DNA from: Streptomyces sp. CB02923
GTDB lineage: Bacteria; Actinomycetota; Actinomycetes; Streptomycetales; Streptomycetaceae
Direction of reading: 5' to 3'
Assembly (NCBI RefSeq): GCF_001905005.1
Contig: NZ_LWKZ01000001.1
Coordinates: 1,305,775 to 1,369,774 of the forward strand
Length of the DNA: 64,000 bases
Shown here one piece after another: positions 54,532 through 63,244 of the stretch. The notes beneath the pieces are model-generated. The model worked only from the letters and a program-made list of their open reading frames with translations, was not told the origin of the DNA and did not search any database. The position numbers were made by a program, and so were the translations under genes. The stretch's first letter is position 1. Every line of letters begins with the position of its first letter.

Positions 54532-55344
54532 ATGGTCCGCCGCACGCCCGCCGCTCCCCCGCCCTCCCGCCCCCTCGGAAACGCGACCCGCGGCACCACC
54601 AACCCGAACCGGCTGCGCCGCATGGACCGCTGGATCGCCGCCACGCACGCCCCCGCGCTGCTCCGCGGCCCCGCGCCCGTCGCCGTGGACCTCGGCTACG
54701 GAGCCGCTCCCTGGACCGCCGTGGAACTGCTGGCCCGGCTGCGTACGGTCCGGTCGGACGTACAGGTCGTCGGCATCGAGATCGACCCGGCGCGGGTCGC
54801 CGCGGCCGCGCCGTACGAGTGCCCGGGGCTGACCTTCGCCCACGGCGGCTTCGAGGTACCGCTGCCGGGGCGGCGGGCGCCGGTGCTGATCCGGGCGGCG
54901 AACGTACTGCGCCAGTACGCGGAGGACGAGGTGGCCGCCGTATGGGAGCGGCTGTGCGCGCGTCTGGCACCGGACGGGCTGCTCGTGGAGGGCACCTGCG
55001 ACGAGATCGGGCGGCGGCACGTGTGGGTGGCACTGGGCCCCGAGGGGCCCCGCACGGTCACCTTCGCGACCCGCCTCAGCGCCCTCCATACCCCGTCCGA
55101 CCTGGCCGAACGTCTGCCGAAGGCGCTGATTCACCGCAATGTGCCGGGCCAGCCCGTGCACGCGTTCCTGCGCGACTTCGACCGGGCGTGGGCGGCGGCC
55201 GCCCCGTACGCGTCGCTGGGAGCACGGCAGCGGTGGATGCGCAGCGTGCTCGCCCTGAGTACGACGTGGCCGCTGGCCGACGGGCCCCGGCGGTGGCGGC
55301 AGGGCGAGGTCACCGTCCGGTGGGAGGCGGTCGCGCCGGTGTGA
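54532..55344 (+). CDS. Class I SAM-dependent methyltransferase
   Basis: A 270-residue methyltransferase-like protein. Motif I is VAVDLGYGAAPWTAVELL near residues 49-66, with the acidic end of beta 2 in GIEIDPARV. RAANVLRQYAEDEV is motif IV-like. The rest of the chain, including the C-terminal WRQGEVTVRWEAVAPV, has no domain I know. The acceptor is not evident. TAAGGT (54520-54525) ends 6 nt before the ATG, so it is probably leaderless. It is divergent from mshA and a conserved neighbour of it in streptomycetes as far as I recall. Confidence 0.82.
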   Translation: MVRRTPAAPPPSRPLGNATRGTTNPNRLRRMDRWIAATHAPALLRGPAPVAVDLGYGAAPWTAVELLARLRTVRSDVQVVGIEIDPARVAAAAPYECPGLTFAHGGFEVPLPGRRAPVLIRAANVLRQYAEDEVAAVWERLCARLAPDGLLVEGTCDEIGRRHVWVALGPEGPRTVTFATRLSALHTPSDLAERLPKALIHRNVPGQPVHAFLRDFDRAWAAAAPYASLGARQRWMRSVLALSTTWPLADGPRRWRQGEVTVRWEAVAPV

Positions 55345-55439
55345 GGGCCGGTGCGAGGGGCGGTACGAGGGGTGACCCGGAGGGCCGGATCCGAGGACCG
55401 CGCACCCGCCCCCGCCCCTACCCCTCTCACCCCCGGGCC

Positions 55440-55892
55440 CTACCCCCGCCCCACCTCCCGCAACGCCTCCAGCAGCGCGTCCACGAGCTGCCGGTCGCGT
55501 TCCTGGGTGAGGATGCGGCGGGCCTGGGGCGGGGGGAGCCAGAGGAGGCGGTCCACCTCGATGGTCGGGTCGAAGCTGCCGTGGGTGGCTTCGGCGGCCC
55601 AGTAGCGGACCTCTTTGGGGCGGCCGTTGGCCAGGTAGTGGATGGTCGGGAGCCGGGTGCCGGGGCTGCATTGCATGCCGGTTTCCTCGGCGACCTCCCG
55701 GAGGGCGCCGGCGAGCCAGTCCTCGTCGCGTTTGAGCTTGCCCTTGGGATGGGACCAATCATCATATTTCGGTCGGTGTACGAGGGCGATTTCGAGGCCG
55801 CCGTTCGCGGGGGAACGGCGCCACAGGACGCAGCCGGCCGCCCTGACCGGTTTCTGGGGTGACGGCGTGGGTGACGTCATGGGTGAGGTCAT
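55440..55892 (-). CDS. Nudix hydrolase
   Basis: A 150-residue Nudix protein. The Nudix box GKLKRDEDWLAGALREVAEETG fits G-x5-E-x7-REUxEExGU exactly and needs Mg2+. The beta strands RAAGCVLWRRS and EIALVHRPKYDDWSHPKG lie before it. It resembles the Nudix half of MutT1/Ap4A-type enzymes, but lacks the histidine phosphatase half that actinobacterial MutT1 carries. It would cleave a nucleoside diphosphate linked to another group. TATGAC ends 6 nt before the ATG, suggesting a leaderless message. It stands downstream of the CHAD gene in the same direction. Confidence 0.9.
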   Translation of the reverse strand: MTSPMTSPTPSPQKPVRAAGCVLWRRSPANGGLEIALVHRPKYDDWSHPKGKLKRDEDWLAGALREVAEETGMQCSPGTRLPTIHYLANGRPKEVRYWAAEATHGSFDPTIEVDRLLWLPPPQARRILTQERDRQLVDALLEALREVGRG

Positions 55893-55899
55893 GGTGCCG

Positions 55900-57108
55900 T
55901 CATACCTTCCGTGCCGGCAGAACGGGCTCGGATCGCGCCGGCAGCACCGGCTCGGGCACCGGTGCGGAGAGCCAGGACCGGCCGAAGACGAAGCGAGCTG
56001 CCTCGACTTCGTGGCGCTGGTCGGCGTGGAGGACGCCGAGTGCGTACGCGGTGGCAGGGGCGATGCGCGGAGTGCGGGCCGCCGCGGCGGCCGCGCCCGC
56101 GGCTTCGGCGGCGTCGCGGTGGCGTTCCAGCGCGCGGCCCGCCTCCGCGAGGCGCGGGTCGGTGCCGTCGGGGTCGCTCACCTCCTGGGCGTACCGGCTC
56201 AGGCGCGCCAGGAGCCGTACCTGGTGCCAGGACGCGTCCTGGCGGGAGCCGACGGTACGGGCGTCGGCGTACGCGTGTCCGGCGCGGGCGAGCGGCAGGG
56301 CCGCGACGGCCTCGGCGAGGCGCCGGTGGGCCTGTTCCGCCAGGGGCAGCAGCACCTCCGCCGCGGGCCGGTCGGCCGTGGCGGCGAGCGGTGCCTCCGA
56401 GGCGAGTACGGCCACGGCGTCGGCGACGGCGTGGAAGCGGGAGGAGCCGAGCGCCTGGAGGGCGGCGGAGTGCGCGCGGGTGCGGGCGAGGGTGATCTGC
56501 CGTTCCAGCAGGGCACCGGCCCGCGCGGCCCCGGCGGAGAGGAGGGCTTCGGCTTCGTCGGGGGGCGACGGCTGGTTCGTACGGCTTCCTCGGTCCCCGT
56601 GCTCTCCCCGTTCCGTACGCTCCTCCCGCTCCTCCCGCTCCCCCCGTCCGGTCAGCCGTTGCAGCGCGCCCAGCAGCCGGTCGAGCCGTTCCGTGCTGGC
56701 GTGCTCGCGGGCCAGGGTCCCGGACAGCCAGGCCAGTTCGCCGCGCAGGTGATCGGCCCACTTCTCGTCCATGAGCGGGCGGAAGGTGTGCAGCGCGCCG
56801 CCGATCCGCCGTGCGGAGGACCGCAGGTGGCGGGCTGCCTCGCGGGTGCTCTCCGCGTCCGGGCCGCTCTCGCGGTGGGAGCGCAGGCTGCGCAGGAAGT
56901 CCGCCGCCTGGTGGTGCAGGTAGGCGGCGAGGACGTCGCGGGCGGTGCGTCCGGTCAGTGCGGAACCGTCGGTTCCGTACGGGCGCGGACGGCCTGCGGG
57001 GCGCGGCTGCGCCCCGGGCCTGGCCGGTCCGTCGGCCACCGCGGCAGGCGCGCCGCCGGGCCCGGCGGGCTCGTGGCGGAGCGGGGGGAAGTCATGTCGC
57101 TGAGCCAC
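55900..57108 (-). CDS. CHAD-domain protein (polyphosphate-associated)
   Basis: A 402-residue helical protein carrying a CHAD domain (about 50-380), rich in conserved His and Arg/Lys on helices: [57 protein letters not shown], and [22 protein letters not shown] domains bind inorganic polyphosphate. Its start overlaps the end of ppk by 17 bp, so it is co-translated with the kinase that makes this polymer, giving strong context for a polyphosphate-binding or granule role. A Glu/Arg-rich repeat ([13 protein letters not shown]) near residue 165 splits the domain. The N-terminal 45 residues are Pro/Gly-rich. Confidence 0.9.
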   Translation of the reverse strand: MAQRHDFPPLRHEPAGPGGAPAAVADGPARPGAQPRPAGRPRPYGTDGSALTGRTARDVLAAYLHHQAADFLRSLRSHRESGPDAESTREAARHLRSSARRIGGALHTFRPLMDEKWADHLRGELAWLSGTLAREHASTERLDRLLGALQRLTGRGEREEREERTERGEHGDRGSRTNQPSPPDEAEALLSAGAARAGALLERQITLARTRAHSAALQALGSSRFHAVADAVAVLASEAPLAATADRPAAEVLLPLAEQAHRRLAEAVAALPLARAGHAYADARTVGSRQDASWHQVRLLARLSRYAQEVSDPDGTDPRLAEAGRALERHRDAAEAAGAAAAAARTPRIAPATAYALGVLHADQRHEVEAARFVFGRSWLSAPVPEPVLPARSEPVLPARKV

Positions 57109-59374
57109 GCCGGCGCCTCCGGGCGTCTATGAGCAGTTCCTGTACGTTGCGCAGCGGCGCGCCGTCCGCGTCGACCGCGTGCCGGATCCAGTCGCCGTCC
57201 GGGCCGAGGTGCCAGGACGAGGTGGCGTCCGACGTGCCGATCTCCAGGAGCCGGCTGAGGGAGGCGCGGTGGGCCGGGTCGGTGACCCGTACCAGCGCCT
57301 CGATCCGCCGGTCCAGGTTGCGGTGCATCATGTCGGCGCTGCCGAGCCAGACCTCGGGTTCGCCGCCGTTGCCGAAGGCAAACAACCGGGAGTGTTCGAG
57401 GAACCGGCCGAGCACGCTGCGTACCCTGATGCCTTCGCTGAGCCCTTCGACGCCGGGCCGCAAGGCACAGATGCCGCGTACCCATACATCGACCGGCACA
57501 CCGGCCTGGGACGCGCGGTACAGGGCGTCGATGACGGCCTCGTCGACCATCGAGTTGACCTTGATGCGGACGTAGGCGGGCCGCCCGGCGCGGTGGTGCG
57601 CGATCTCCTTGGTGATGCGCTGGACGAGGCCGTCACGCAGGGACTTGGGGGCGACCAGCAGCCGCCGGTAGGTCTCCCGGCGGGAGTAGCCGCTGAGCCG
57701 GTTGAAGAGGTCGGAGAGGTCGGCGCCCACCTGCGGGTCGGCGGTCAGCAGCCCCAGGTCCTCGTACAGCCGCGCCGTCTTGGGGTGGTAGTTCCCCGTC
57801 CCCACATGTGAGTAGCGGCGCAGCATCTCGCCTTCCTGGCGGACGACGAGCGACAGTTTGCAGTGCGTCTTGAGGCCGACCAGTCCGTACACGACATGAC
57901 AGCCCGACTCCTCCAGTTTGCGTGCCCATTTGATGTTGGCCTGTTCGTCGAAGCGCGCCTTGATCTCGACGAGGACGAGCACCTGCTTGCCGGACTCGGC
58001 GGCGTCTATGAGCGCGTCGACGATCGGCGAGTCGCCGGAGGTCCGGTAGAGCGTCTGCTTGATGGCGAGGACGTCCGGGTCGGCGGCGGCCTGCTCCAGG
58101 AACGCCTGTACGGAGGTGGAGAACGAGTCGTACGGGTGGTGCAGCAGGACGTCACGCGCGCGCAGCGCGGCGAAGATGTCGGGCGCGGAGGCCGACTCGA
58201 CCTCGGCGAGGTCGCGGTGGGTGCCCGCCACGAACTTGGAGTACTTGAGCTCCGGCCGGTCCAGGGCGCCGATGCCGAACAGACCGGTCAGGTCCAGCGG
58301 GCCCGGCAGCGGGTAGACCTCGGCGTCGGAGACCTTCAGCTCCTGGACGAGCAGGTCCAGGACGCCCGGGTCGATGGACTCCTCGACCTCCAGGCGGACC
58401 GGCGGTCCGAAGCGGCGCCGCATCAGTTCCTTCTCCAGCGCCTGGAGGAGGTTCTCCGCGTCGTCCTCCTCGACTTCGAGGTCCTCGTTGCGGGTCACCC
58501 GGAACATGTGGTGCGCCCGCACCTCCATGCCCGGGAACAGTTCCTCCAGGTGGGCGGCGATGACGTCCTCGATGGGCACGTACCGCTGCGGCGCGGCCTC
58601 CAGGAAGCGGGAGAGCAGCGGCGGGACCTTGACCCGCGCGAAGTGGTCGTGCCCGCTGACCGGGTTGCGTACGACGACGGCCAGGTTGAGGGAGAGGCCG
58701 GAGATGTACGGGAACGGGTGGGCCGGGTCGACGGCGAGCGGGGTGAGGACGGGGAAGATCTGCTGGCGGAACAGGGTGAAGAGGCGGGCCTGCTCCTTCT
58801 CGGTCAGCTCGGGCCAGCGGATGAGGTGGATGCCGTGGTCGGCGAGTTCGGGGGCGACGTCCTGCTGGTAGCAGGCGGCGTGCCGGGCCATGAGTTCGCG
58901 GGAGCGGGTCCAGATGAGGTCCAGTACCTCGCGGGGCTGGAGGCCGGAGGCGGAGCGGGTGGCGACACCGGTCGCGATACGCCGCTTGAGGCCCGCGACG
59001 CGCACCATGAAGAACTCGTCGAGGTTGCTCGCGAAGATCGCGAGGAAGTTGGCCCGTTCGAGCAGCGGGGTGGCCGGGTCCTCGGCCAGTTCCAGTACCC
59101 GCTCGTTGAACGCCAGCCAGCTGCGTTCGCGGTCCAGGAACCGCCCGCCGGGCAGTTCCTCGCCGTCGGCACCCGCCGCGCCGGACTCCTCGTAGTCGTC
59201 CAGATCCGCGTCGAGGTCGGGTTCCAGCTCGGGCACCGGCACGGCGACCGCGTGCGGGCGGTGCGCCGCTATGGAGCCCACCGACGGCTGCGCGGATGGC
59301 GGCAGGTGGGCCGCCGTCCGGGACGTGGTCGTCTCGGTCCGGTCCGTGTCCTGGGCGCTGGGCTGCTGGTTCAT
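57092..59374 (-). CDS. ppk: Polyphosphate kinase 1
   Basis: A 760-residue Ppk1 that polymerises the gamma phosphate of ATP into polyphosphate. Domains are an N domain beginning [20 protein letters not shown], a head domain, and C1/C2 phospholipase D-like halves. The catalytic His is in [11 protein letters not shown] near residue 660 and the second His is in [13 protein letters not shown] near 525. The start MNQQPS follows the weak upstream ATG choices; residues 1-75 are disordered and acidic. In S. lividans ppk is under PhoP control; I do not see a clear PHO box here. It is followed by the CHAD gene with a 17-bp overlap. Confidence 0.96.
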   Translation of the reverse strand: MNQQPSAQDTDRTETTTSRTAAHLPPSAQPSVGSIAAHRPHAVAVPVPELEPDLDADLDDYEESGAAGADGEELPGGRFLDRERSWLAFNERVLELAEDPATPLLERANFLAIFASNLDEFFMVRVAGLKRRIATGVATRSASGLQPREVLDLIWTRSRELMARHAACYQQDVAPELADHGIHLIRWPELTEKEQARLFTLFRQQIFPVLTPLAVDPAHPFPYISGLSLNLAVVVRNPVSGHDHFARVKVPPLLSRFLEAAPQRYVPIEDVIAAHLEELFPGMEVRAHHMFRVTRNEDLEVEEDDAENLLQALEKELMRRRFGPPVRLEVEESIDPGVLDLLVQELKVSDAEVYPLPGPLDLTGLFGIGALDRPELKYSKFVAGTHRDLAEVESASAPDIFAALRARDVLLHHPYDSFSTSVQAFLEQAAADPDVLAIKQTLYRTSGDSPIVDALIDAAESGKQVLVLVEIKARFDEQANIKWARKLEESGCHVVYGLVGLKTHCKLSLVVRQEGEMLRRYSHVGTGNYHPKTARLYEDLGLLTADPQVGADLSDLFNRLSGYSRRETYRRLLVAPKSLRDGLVQRITKEIAHHRAGRPAYVRIKVNSMVDEAVIDALYRASQAGVPVDVWVRGICALRPGVEGLSEGIRVRSVLGRFLEHSRLFAFGNGGEPEVWLGSADMMHRNLDRRIEALVRVTDPAHRASLSRLLEIGTSDATSSWHLGPDGDWIRHAVDADGAPLRNVQELLIDARRRRRGSAT

Positions 59375-59823
59375 GGCCTTATTCTTCCGCGCCGGGGGCT
59401 CTGTCAGCCCGTCGGACGGAGTCGGTACGGGGCGCAGGCGGCGGCCGGCGGCATTCGGGACAGCGGGCTGCATTCAGTGATGCTCGCAAGCGACGTTGAA
59501 TCGCCGGTAACGCGAACGTGGCGGCCAGGCAAGCGGGCCGCTACTCCCCGGTGTTTACATTCCCGTGTCTTGCGATTCCCGGGGCGCGCCCCAGGGCGCA
59601 CAGGGGGCGTGCGCCCGCACCGGCGTGCGCCCCCTCCGGAGCCCCGGAGCCGTAAGGTGCCAACGAACACCACGAGCCCCCGGCATCGCGCCGGGGGCTT
59701 CGTGATTCCTGCGATTCCTGCGATTCCTGCGATTCCTGGAAGAGACCGTGCCGCTGGGGCCGTGCCGCTGGGGCCGTGCCGCTGGACCCTGCCGCTGCGG
59801 CCGTGCCGCGGTCCTCGCCGTGG
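59375..59823. other. Spacer with tandem repeats between DUF4232 gene and ppk
   Basis: A 449-bp spacer. It carries the ppk promoter, a terminator hairpin at 59675-59699, four copies of GATTCCTGC (59704-59737), and about three copies of CCGTGCCGCTGGGG (about 59746-59787). No gene is seen. Confidence 0.6.
59675..59699 (-). terminator. Terminator of the DUF4232 lipoprotein gene
   Basis: AGCCCCCGGC (59675-59684) pairs perfectly with GCCGGGGGCT (59690-59699) around a 5-nt loop. It lies downstream of the lipoprotein gene, beyond the tandem repeats. Confidence 0.75.
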
Positions 59824-60579
59824 TCAGTTGGCGATGCCGACCGGGTGCACCTGGATCTTCTCGTCGTACGGGCCGGCCAGCTTCGGCGCCCCCGCGGGCC
59901 ACTTCAGGGACACGCTGTGGGTCTCATTCGGCGGCGTCACGATGAGGTTGGTCGGGGTCGCGAGGTTGCCGCCACTGGAGTCGACCTTGTACGAGATGCT
60001 GAAGGTGGCGGTGTCACCGATCCTCAGGTCGGTGATGCGGGGCTGCTCACCGCCGCGGTGAACAGGGGCGGAGGTGCCGTCGGCGTCCTTCAGGTCGACG
60101 CCCGCGAAGCCGGTCACCGAGCAGGTCCTCGAACCCTTGTTCGTCATCTGAATGGTGACGTCGCCCGTCTGCTGGTCCGGCGAGCTGTCCACGGCCTCCA
60201 TGTTCAGCTCGTTCGTCCGGCAGAACTTGCTCTTCGCCGCGCCCTTCGCCGCACCGCTCCCGGAGCCGGCACGGGACGGGGCGCCGCCGCCGGAACCGGC
60301 ACGGGACGAAGCGCCGTCACCGGAGTTCGGCTTGGCCCTGTCCGGCTGGGCACCGGTGCCCTGCTCCCCGGCAGAGGAACCCGCGCCACCGTCCTCGGCG
60401 GGGGCCGCGCCACCGGCCTCGGCGGCACCGCCCGTACCCGCCTGGGCCGCGGGCTTGGAGGCTGCGGCATCCGAGCCGGAGCAGGCCGTCAGGGACAGCG
60501 CGGCGGCTGCGGTCAGGGCGGCGGCGGCAACGCGCAGGGTGCGGCGACGGGTGATGCGGGCAGTGATGTTCGCGCTCAT
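59824..60579 (-). CDS. DUF4232 lipoprotein
   Basis: A 251-residue lipoprotein. The lipobox is LTAC with C33 after a basic N terminus and a hydrophobic stretch. A low-complexity Gly/Ala/Ser linker (about 35-125) is followed by a DUF4232 beta-sandwich of about 120 residues starting CRTNELNMEAVDSSPDQQTG, with RTCSVTGFAGVDLKD (a disulfide-forming Cys pair is likely). The family is common in streptomycete secretomes; function unknown. The start MSANITAR has GGGGGGACC upstream. Confidence 0.88.
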   Translation of the reverse strand: MSANITARITRRRTLRVAAAALTAAAALSLTACSGSDAAASKPAAQAGTGGAAEAGGAAPAEDGGAGSSAGEQGTGAQPDRAKPNSGDGASSRAGSGGGAPSRAGSGSGAAKGAAKSKFCRTNELNMEAVDSSPDQQTGDVTIQMTNKGSRTCSVTGFAGVDLKDADGTSAPVHRGGEQPRITDLRIGDTATFSISYKVDSSGGNLATPTNLIVTPPNETHSVSLKWPAGAPKLAGPYDEKIQVHPVGIAN

Positions 60580-60770
60580 TTCGGGTCCCCCCGGGAAGTC
60601 GGTGTCGGTCTCTCCTCCGTACGACACCCACTCTGGTCAGGGCCACTACCGCCAGGCTGCCGCGCCGCTAACACCCCGCTAACACGCGCGCACCGCGTAC
60701 AGCCGGGCCGCTGACCGGTGCTGACGCCCGGCCAAGAGGACATGGCATCCGGGCCAGCAGGACGCGGGCG

Positions 60771-61250
60771 TCAGCCGTACACGGGCATCAGCCGTACGCA
60801 GCAGGTGACGACGGCGCCCCGCGGCCGGGAGCCGCTGCCCGGCCCGACCTCCAGACCGTCCGTCAGCTGCCGTACGGTCCACAGGCCCCACCCCGTGGAA
60901 CTGCCCAGTCCGGGCGGGCGTTCGGGGATGACGGACGCGTCGAAGCCCGGCCCGCTGTCGGAGACACGGCAGCACACCAGCGCCCCCCTGCGGTAGAGCT
61001 TCAGGAATCCGCCGCCCCCGGCGTGCCGGATCGCGTTGTCGGCCAGTTCGTTGGCGGACAGCAGCAGGGCGTCGTGGCGGCGCCCGGCCAGGCCCAGGCG
61101 GGCCGCGTACGCGCCGAGCACGACGCGCAATCGCGACAGGTCGGCCGAGGTGAAGCCGGTCTCCAGGCAGCAGTCGGCGGGAAGCTCCGCGATCGGCCCT
61201 GGCGGCCGCTGTGGGTCCCCGGCGGGAGGGCCCTGGGTCGTCGGTCCCAT
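60771..61250 (-). CDS. RsbW-like anti-sigma regulatory kinase
   Basis: A 159-residue GHKL ATPase. The N-box is LLLSANELADNAIRHAGG, the G1 box is VSDSGPGFD, and the G2-like loop is STGWGLWTVRQLTDGLEV. Such proteins bind a sigma factor or phosphorylate an STAS antagonist in partner switching. It lies 3 bp downstream of the MEDS-STAS gene in the same direction, so they form one operon and probably one switch. Streptomyces carries dozens of these; the sigma factor controlled is not evident. Confidence 0.87.
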   Translation of the reverse strand: MGPTTQGPPAGDPQRPPGPIAELPADCCLETGFTSADLSRLRVVLGAYAARLGLAGRRHDALLLSANELADNAIRHAGGGGFLKLYRRGALVCCRVSDSGPGFDASVIPERPPGLGSSTGWGLWTVRQLTDGLEVGPGSGSRPRGAVVTCCVRLMPVYG

Positions 61251-61253
61251 GCG

Positions 61254-62138
61254 TCACTCGCCTTCCACGGTCAGCTGCGGGATGTCGAGCGCCCCCAGAA
61301 GCAGGAACGTGTGGGCGTGTATGCCGTCGCACCGGATGACGGCACGTCTGCCGTCCTCGGCGGTCAGCCGCAGGACGGCCCGTGCGCAGTAGACGTCGAG
61401 GAAGGTCAGCTCGGTGAGGTCCAGGAGGATGCGCGGCGCGTTCGACGCGGCGATGCCGCGCAGGGCCTCGTTGAACGGTTCACGGGTGGACAGGTCGGCC
61501 TCGCCGACCAGCCGCAGCCCGTACGTGCCGGGTCCGGCGGCCTCCGTGAGCGGGAGGGCCAGCAGGGTGCCGGGGCGCTTCAGCAGGGTGGTGGGGTGCC
61601 CGGCCGCCGCCTTGTCCAGCACGTCATCGCTGAACCGGGTCTCGTCGTACGTACAGATCTCGGTGTAGTGCGCGTCGGTGAACAGGTAGTGGCAGCCCTC
61701 GGTCTCCCGCCACAGCACCTGCTCGATGTCGGCTCCGAAGGACGCCACCCAGGCCATGTCGATGGCGCTGCGGACCGTGGCGTACCCGGCGTCCAGCGCC
61801 TCCTCGACCTCCCGCCGCAGCCCGGCCATCTGCCGTTCCACCGAGATCGTTTCCGGCAGCCACATCCGGTCCATGGTCAGCAGCTTCAACTGGCCGCGTT
61901 CCAGGGGTTCTCCGACCGGCGGGCCGTACGCCTCCAGGTGCTCCAGTACGCACGACGCGGGCAGGGCGGGGTCCGCGAAGAGCAGGACCCGCTCGCCGCG
62001 GGTGATACCGGTCTGCGCGAACGAGCCGATCGTGGACCAGCGCGACTCGTCGTCGACGTAGCTCGCGAAGGCGTGGTCCCCCGGCCGCAGGCGCTCCACC
62101 GACACGATGCGGGTGTGCTCTTCGGCATGGAAGGGCAA
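61254..62138 (-). CDS. MEDS-STAS protein (sensory anti-anti-sigma factor)
   Basis: A 294-residue protein with two domains. Residues 1-190 match the MEDS domain (DcmR-like sensory module; HAFASYVDDESRW, RGERVLLFADPALPASCVLE, VRSAIDMAWVASFG, CHYLFTDAHYTEICTYDETRF). Residues 195-294 form an STAS domain (LVGEADLSTREPFNEALRGI and ILLDLTELTFLDVYCARAVL) of the SpoIIAA/RsbV class; the phosphorylatable Ser/Thr position is in the FLDV region, where Ser is not obvious. It would antagonise the anti-sigma kinase encoded next. The MEDS domain suggests sensing of a small molecule such as a one-carbon or hydrocarbon compound. Promoter signals are not obvious. Confidence 0.85.
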   Translation of the reverse strand: MPFHAEEHTRIVSVERLRPGDHAFASYVDDESRWSTIGSFAQTGITRGERVLLFADPALPASCVLEHLEAYGPPVGEPLERGQLKLLTMDRMWLPETISVERQMAGLRREVEEALDAGYATVRSAIDMAWVASFGADIEQVLWRETEGCHYLFTDAHYTEICTYDETRFSDDVLDKAAAGHPTTLLKRPGTLLALPLTEAAGPGTYGLRLVGEADLSTREPFNEALRGIAASNAPRILLDLTELTFLDVYCARAVLRLTAEDGRRAVIRCDGIHAHTFLLLGALDIPQLTVEGE

Positions 62139-62329
62139 GGAACTCTCCTACGTCTGCCGCCGTTTCGGCCTGGCCGTACCGAGTGCTCGCGGAGCACTCA
62201 GGCGGGAGGGTAGCGGGACGTACGACGCCGTCGGCCCGGAGTACGGGACGACGGCGGGCATCGATCACTGTGCGTCGGATGATGATCGGTTGTGTCCGTT
62301 GTGCGGCTGGACAAGCCCAGCCGCACACG

Positions 62330-62530
62330 TCAGACGGCGGCCCGCCGGGCGAACTCGACCAGTCCGCTGAAGGCGGTGGGGTGGAGCGACAGGGCCGGAC
62401 CGCTCGGGTCCTTGCTGTCACGGACGGAAACCACGCCACACGAGGCGACGAGGTTCGTGGCGACCTCTATGCAGTCGCCACCGTTGTTGCTGTAGGAGGA
62501 CTTGGCCCAACGGGGGAATTCGGTGGTCAC
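62330..62530 (-). CDS. DUF397 protein 1
   Basis: A 66-residue DUF397 protein with the family WAKSSYSNNGGDCIEVATNL and VVSVRDSKDPSGPALSL. DUF397 genes typically follow an XRE/DUF5753 regulator, as here, and the pair is implicated in development and secondary metabolism (bldB/whiJ-like systems). It lies at the downstream end of a three-copy cluster. It is the most divergent of the three, lacking the WAPTQATITG segment of the other two. Confidence 0.9.
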   Translation of the reverse strand: MTTEFPRWAKSSYSNNGGDCIEVATNLVASCGVVSVRDSKDPSGPALSLHPTAFSGLVEFARRAAV

Positions 62531-62671
62531 GGGGCGCCCTTTCGTACCTGCTTGATCGCGACGCCCGCCGGGAGATGAAACTCCTCGACCCGACGAGGCC
62601 GGCGAACGGGGCCCGCCGCTCCGGTGACGGAGTGGCGGGGCTCAGGGTTGGGTGATGCGGTAGAGCCACAT

Positions 62672-62887
62672 TCACGTAGCGGTGAACGCGCCGCCCCTGA
62701 CACCCGCGATGAACTCAGCGAACGAACGGGAGGGGACGGAGAGAACGGGTCCATTCGGGTCCTTGGAGTCACGGACGGAAACTATGCCGGTGATTGTGGC
62801 CTGTGTGGGGGCCCACTCGACACAGGAGCCGCCGTTGCCGCTGTAGGAAGACTTGAACCAGGTGAGAGATCGGAAGTCAGTCGTCAC
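62672..62887 (-). CDS. DUF397 protein 2
   Basis: A 71-residue DUF397 protein, MTTDFRSLTWFKSSYSGNGG at the start and SFAEFIAGVRGGAFTAT at the end. It is nearly identical to the next copy (about 61 of 71 positions by eye), and lies in the first unit of the tandem duplication. Its start overlaps the end of a decayed fragment of the regulator's tail by the same ATGA geometry used by the intact pair. Function as for the family. Confidence 0.9.
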   Translation of the reverse strand: MTTDFRSLTWFKSSYSGNGGSCVEWAPTQATITGIVSVRDSKDPNGPVLSVPSRSFAEFIAGVRGGAFTAT

Positions 62888-63028
62888 AAGGCACCCTTTC
62901 GTACCTGTTCGATCGCTGCGCCCGCCGGGAGATGAAGCTCCTCGACACGGCGAGGCCGGCGAACGGGGCCTGCCGCTCCGGTGAGGGAGTGGCGGGGCTC
63001 AGGGTTGATTGATGCGGTAGAGCCACAT

Positions 63029-63244
63029 TCACGTAGCGGTGAACGCGCCGCCCCTGACGCCCACGATGAACTCAGCGAACGAACGGGAGGGCACGGAGAG
63101 GGCGGGCCCGTTCGGGTCCTTGGAGTCACGGACGGGAACTATCCCGGTGATTGTGGCCTGTGTCGGGGCCCACTCGACGCAGGAGCCGCCGTTGCCGCTG
63201 TAGGAGGACTTGCACCAGATGAGGGTCTGGGGGTCGATCGTCAC
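63029..63244 (-). CDS. DUF397 protein 3, coupled to the XRE regulator
   Basis: A 71-residue DUF397 protein, starting MTIDPQTLIWCKSSYSGNGG. Its ATG overlaps the stop codon of the XRE/DUF5753 gene by 4 bp (ATGA), so it is the translationally coupled cognate partner. It carries a Cys at position 11 where copy 2 has Phe. In well-studied pairs such as WhiJ-like systems the small protein modulates the DNA-binding partner. Confidence 0.92.
   Translation of the reverse strand: MTIDPQTLIWCKSSYSGNGGSCVEWAPTQATITGIVPVRDSKDPNGPALSVPSRSFAEFIVGVRGGAFTAT

Larger units (their letters stand above)
62531..63244. repeat. Tandem duplication of a 357-bp DUF397 unit
   Basis: Two adjoining units of 357 bp, about 62531-62887 and 62888-63244, are very similar over their whole length. 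Each has one DUF397 gene plus a 142-bp non-coding segment. That segment encodes a fragment ending AAIEQVRKGAL or AIKQVRKGAP, like the AAMIQKVRKGIS end of the upstream regulator gene. So each unit probably began as the 3' tail of the regulator plus its DUF397 partner. Confidence 0.9.

Noticed and set aside
59375..59520. PHO box upstream of ppk
   Set aside because: Only a weak partial match around GTTCGCG and GATTCAACG could be seen, not two good 11-nt units.
62527..63129. Two 81-residue frames in the DUF397 repeat units
   Set aside because: They overlap the DUF397 genes in another frame and match the tail of the regulator only over the last residues, so they are relics of the duplication, not genes.
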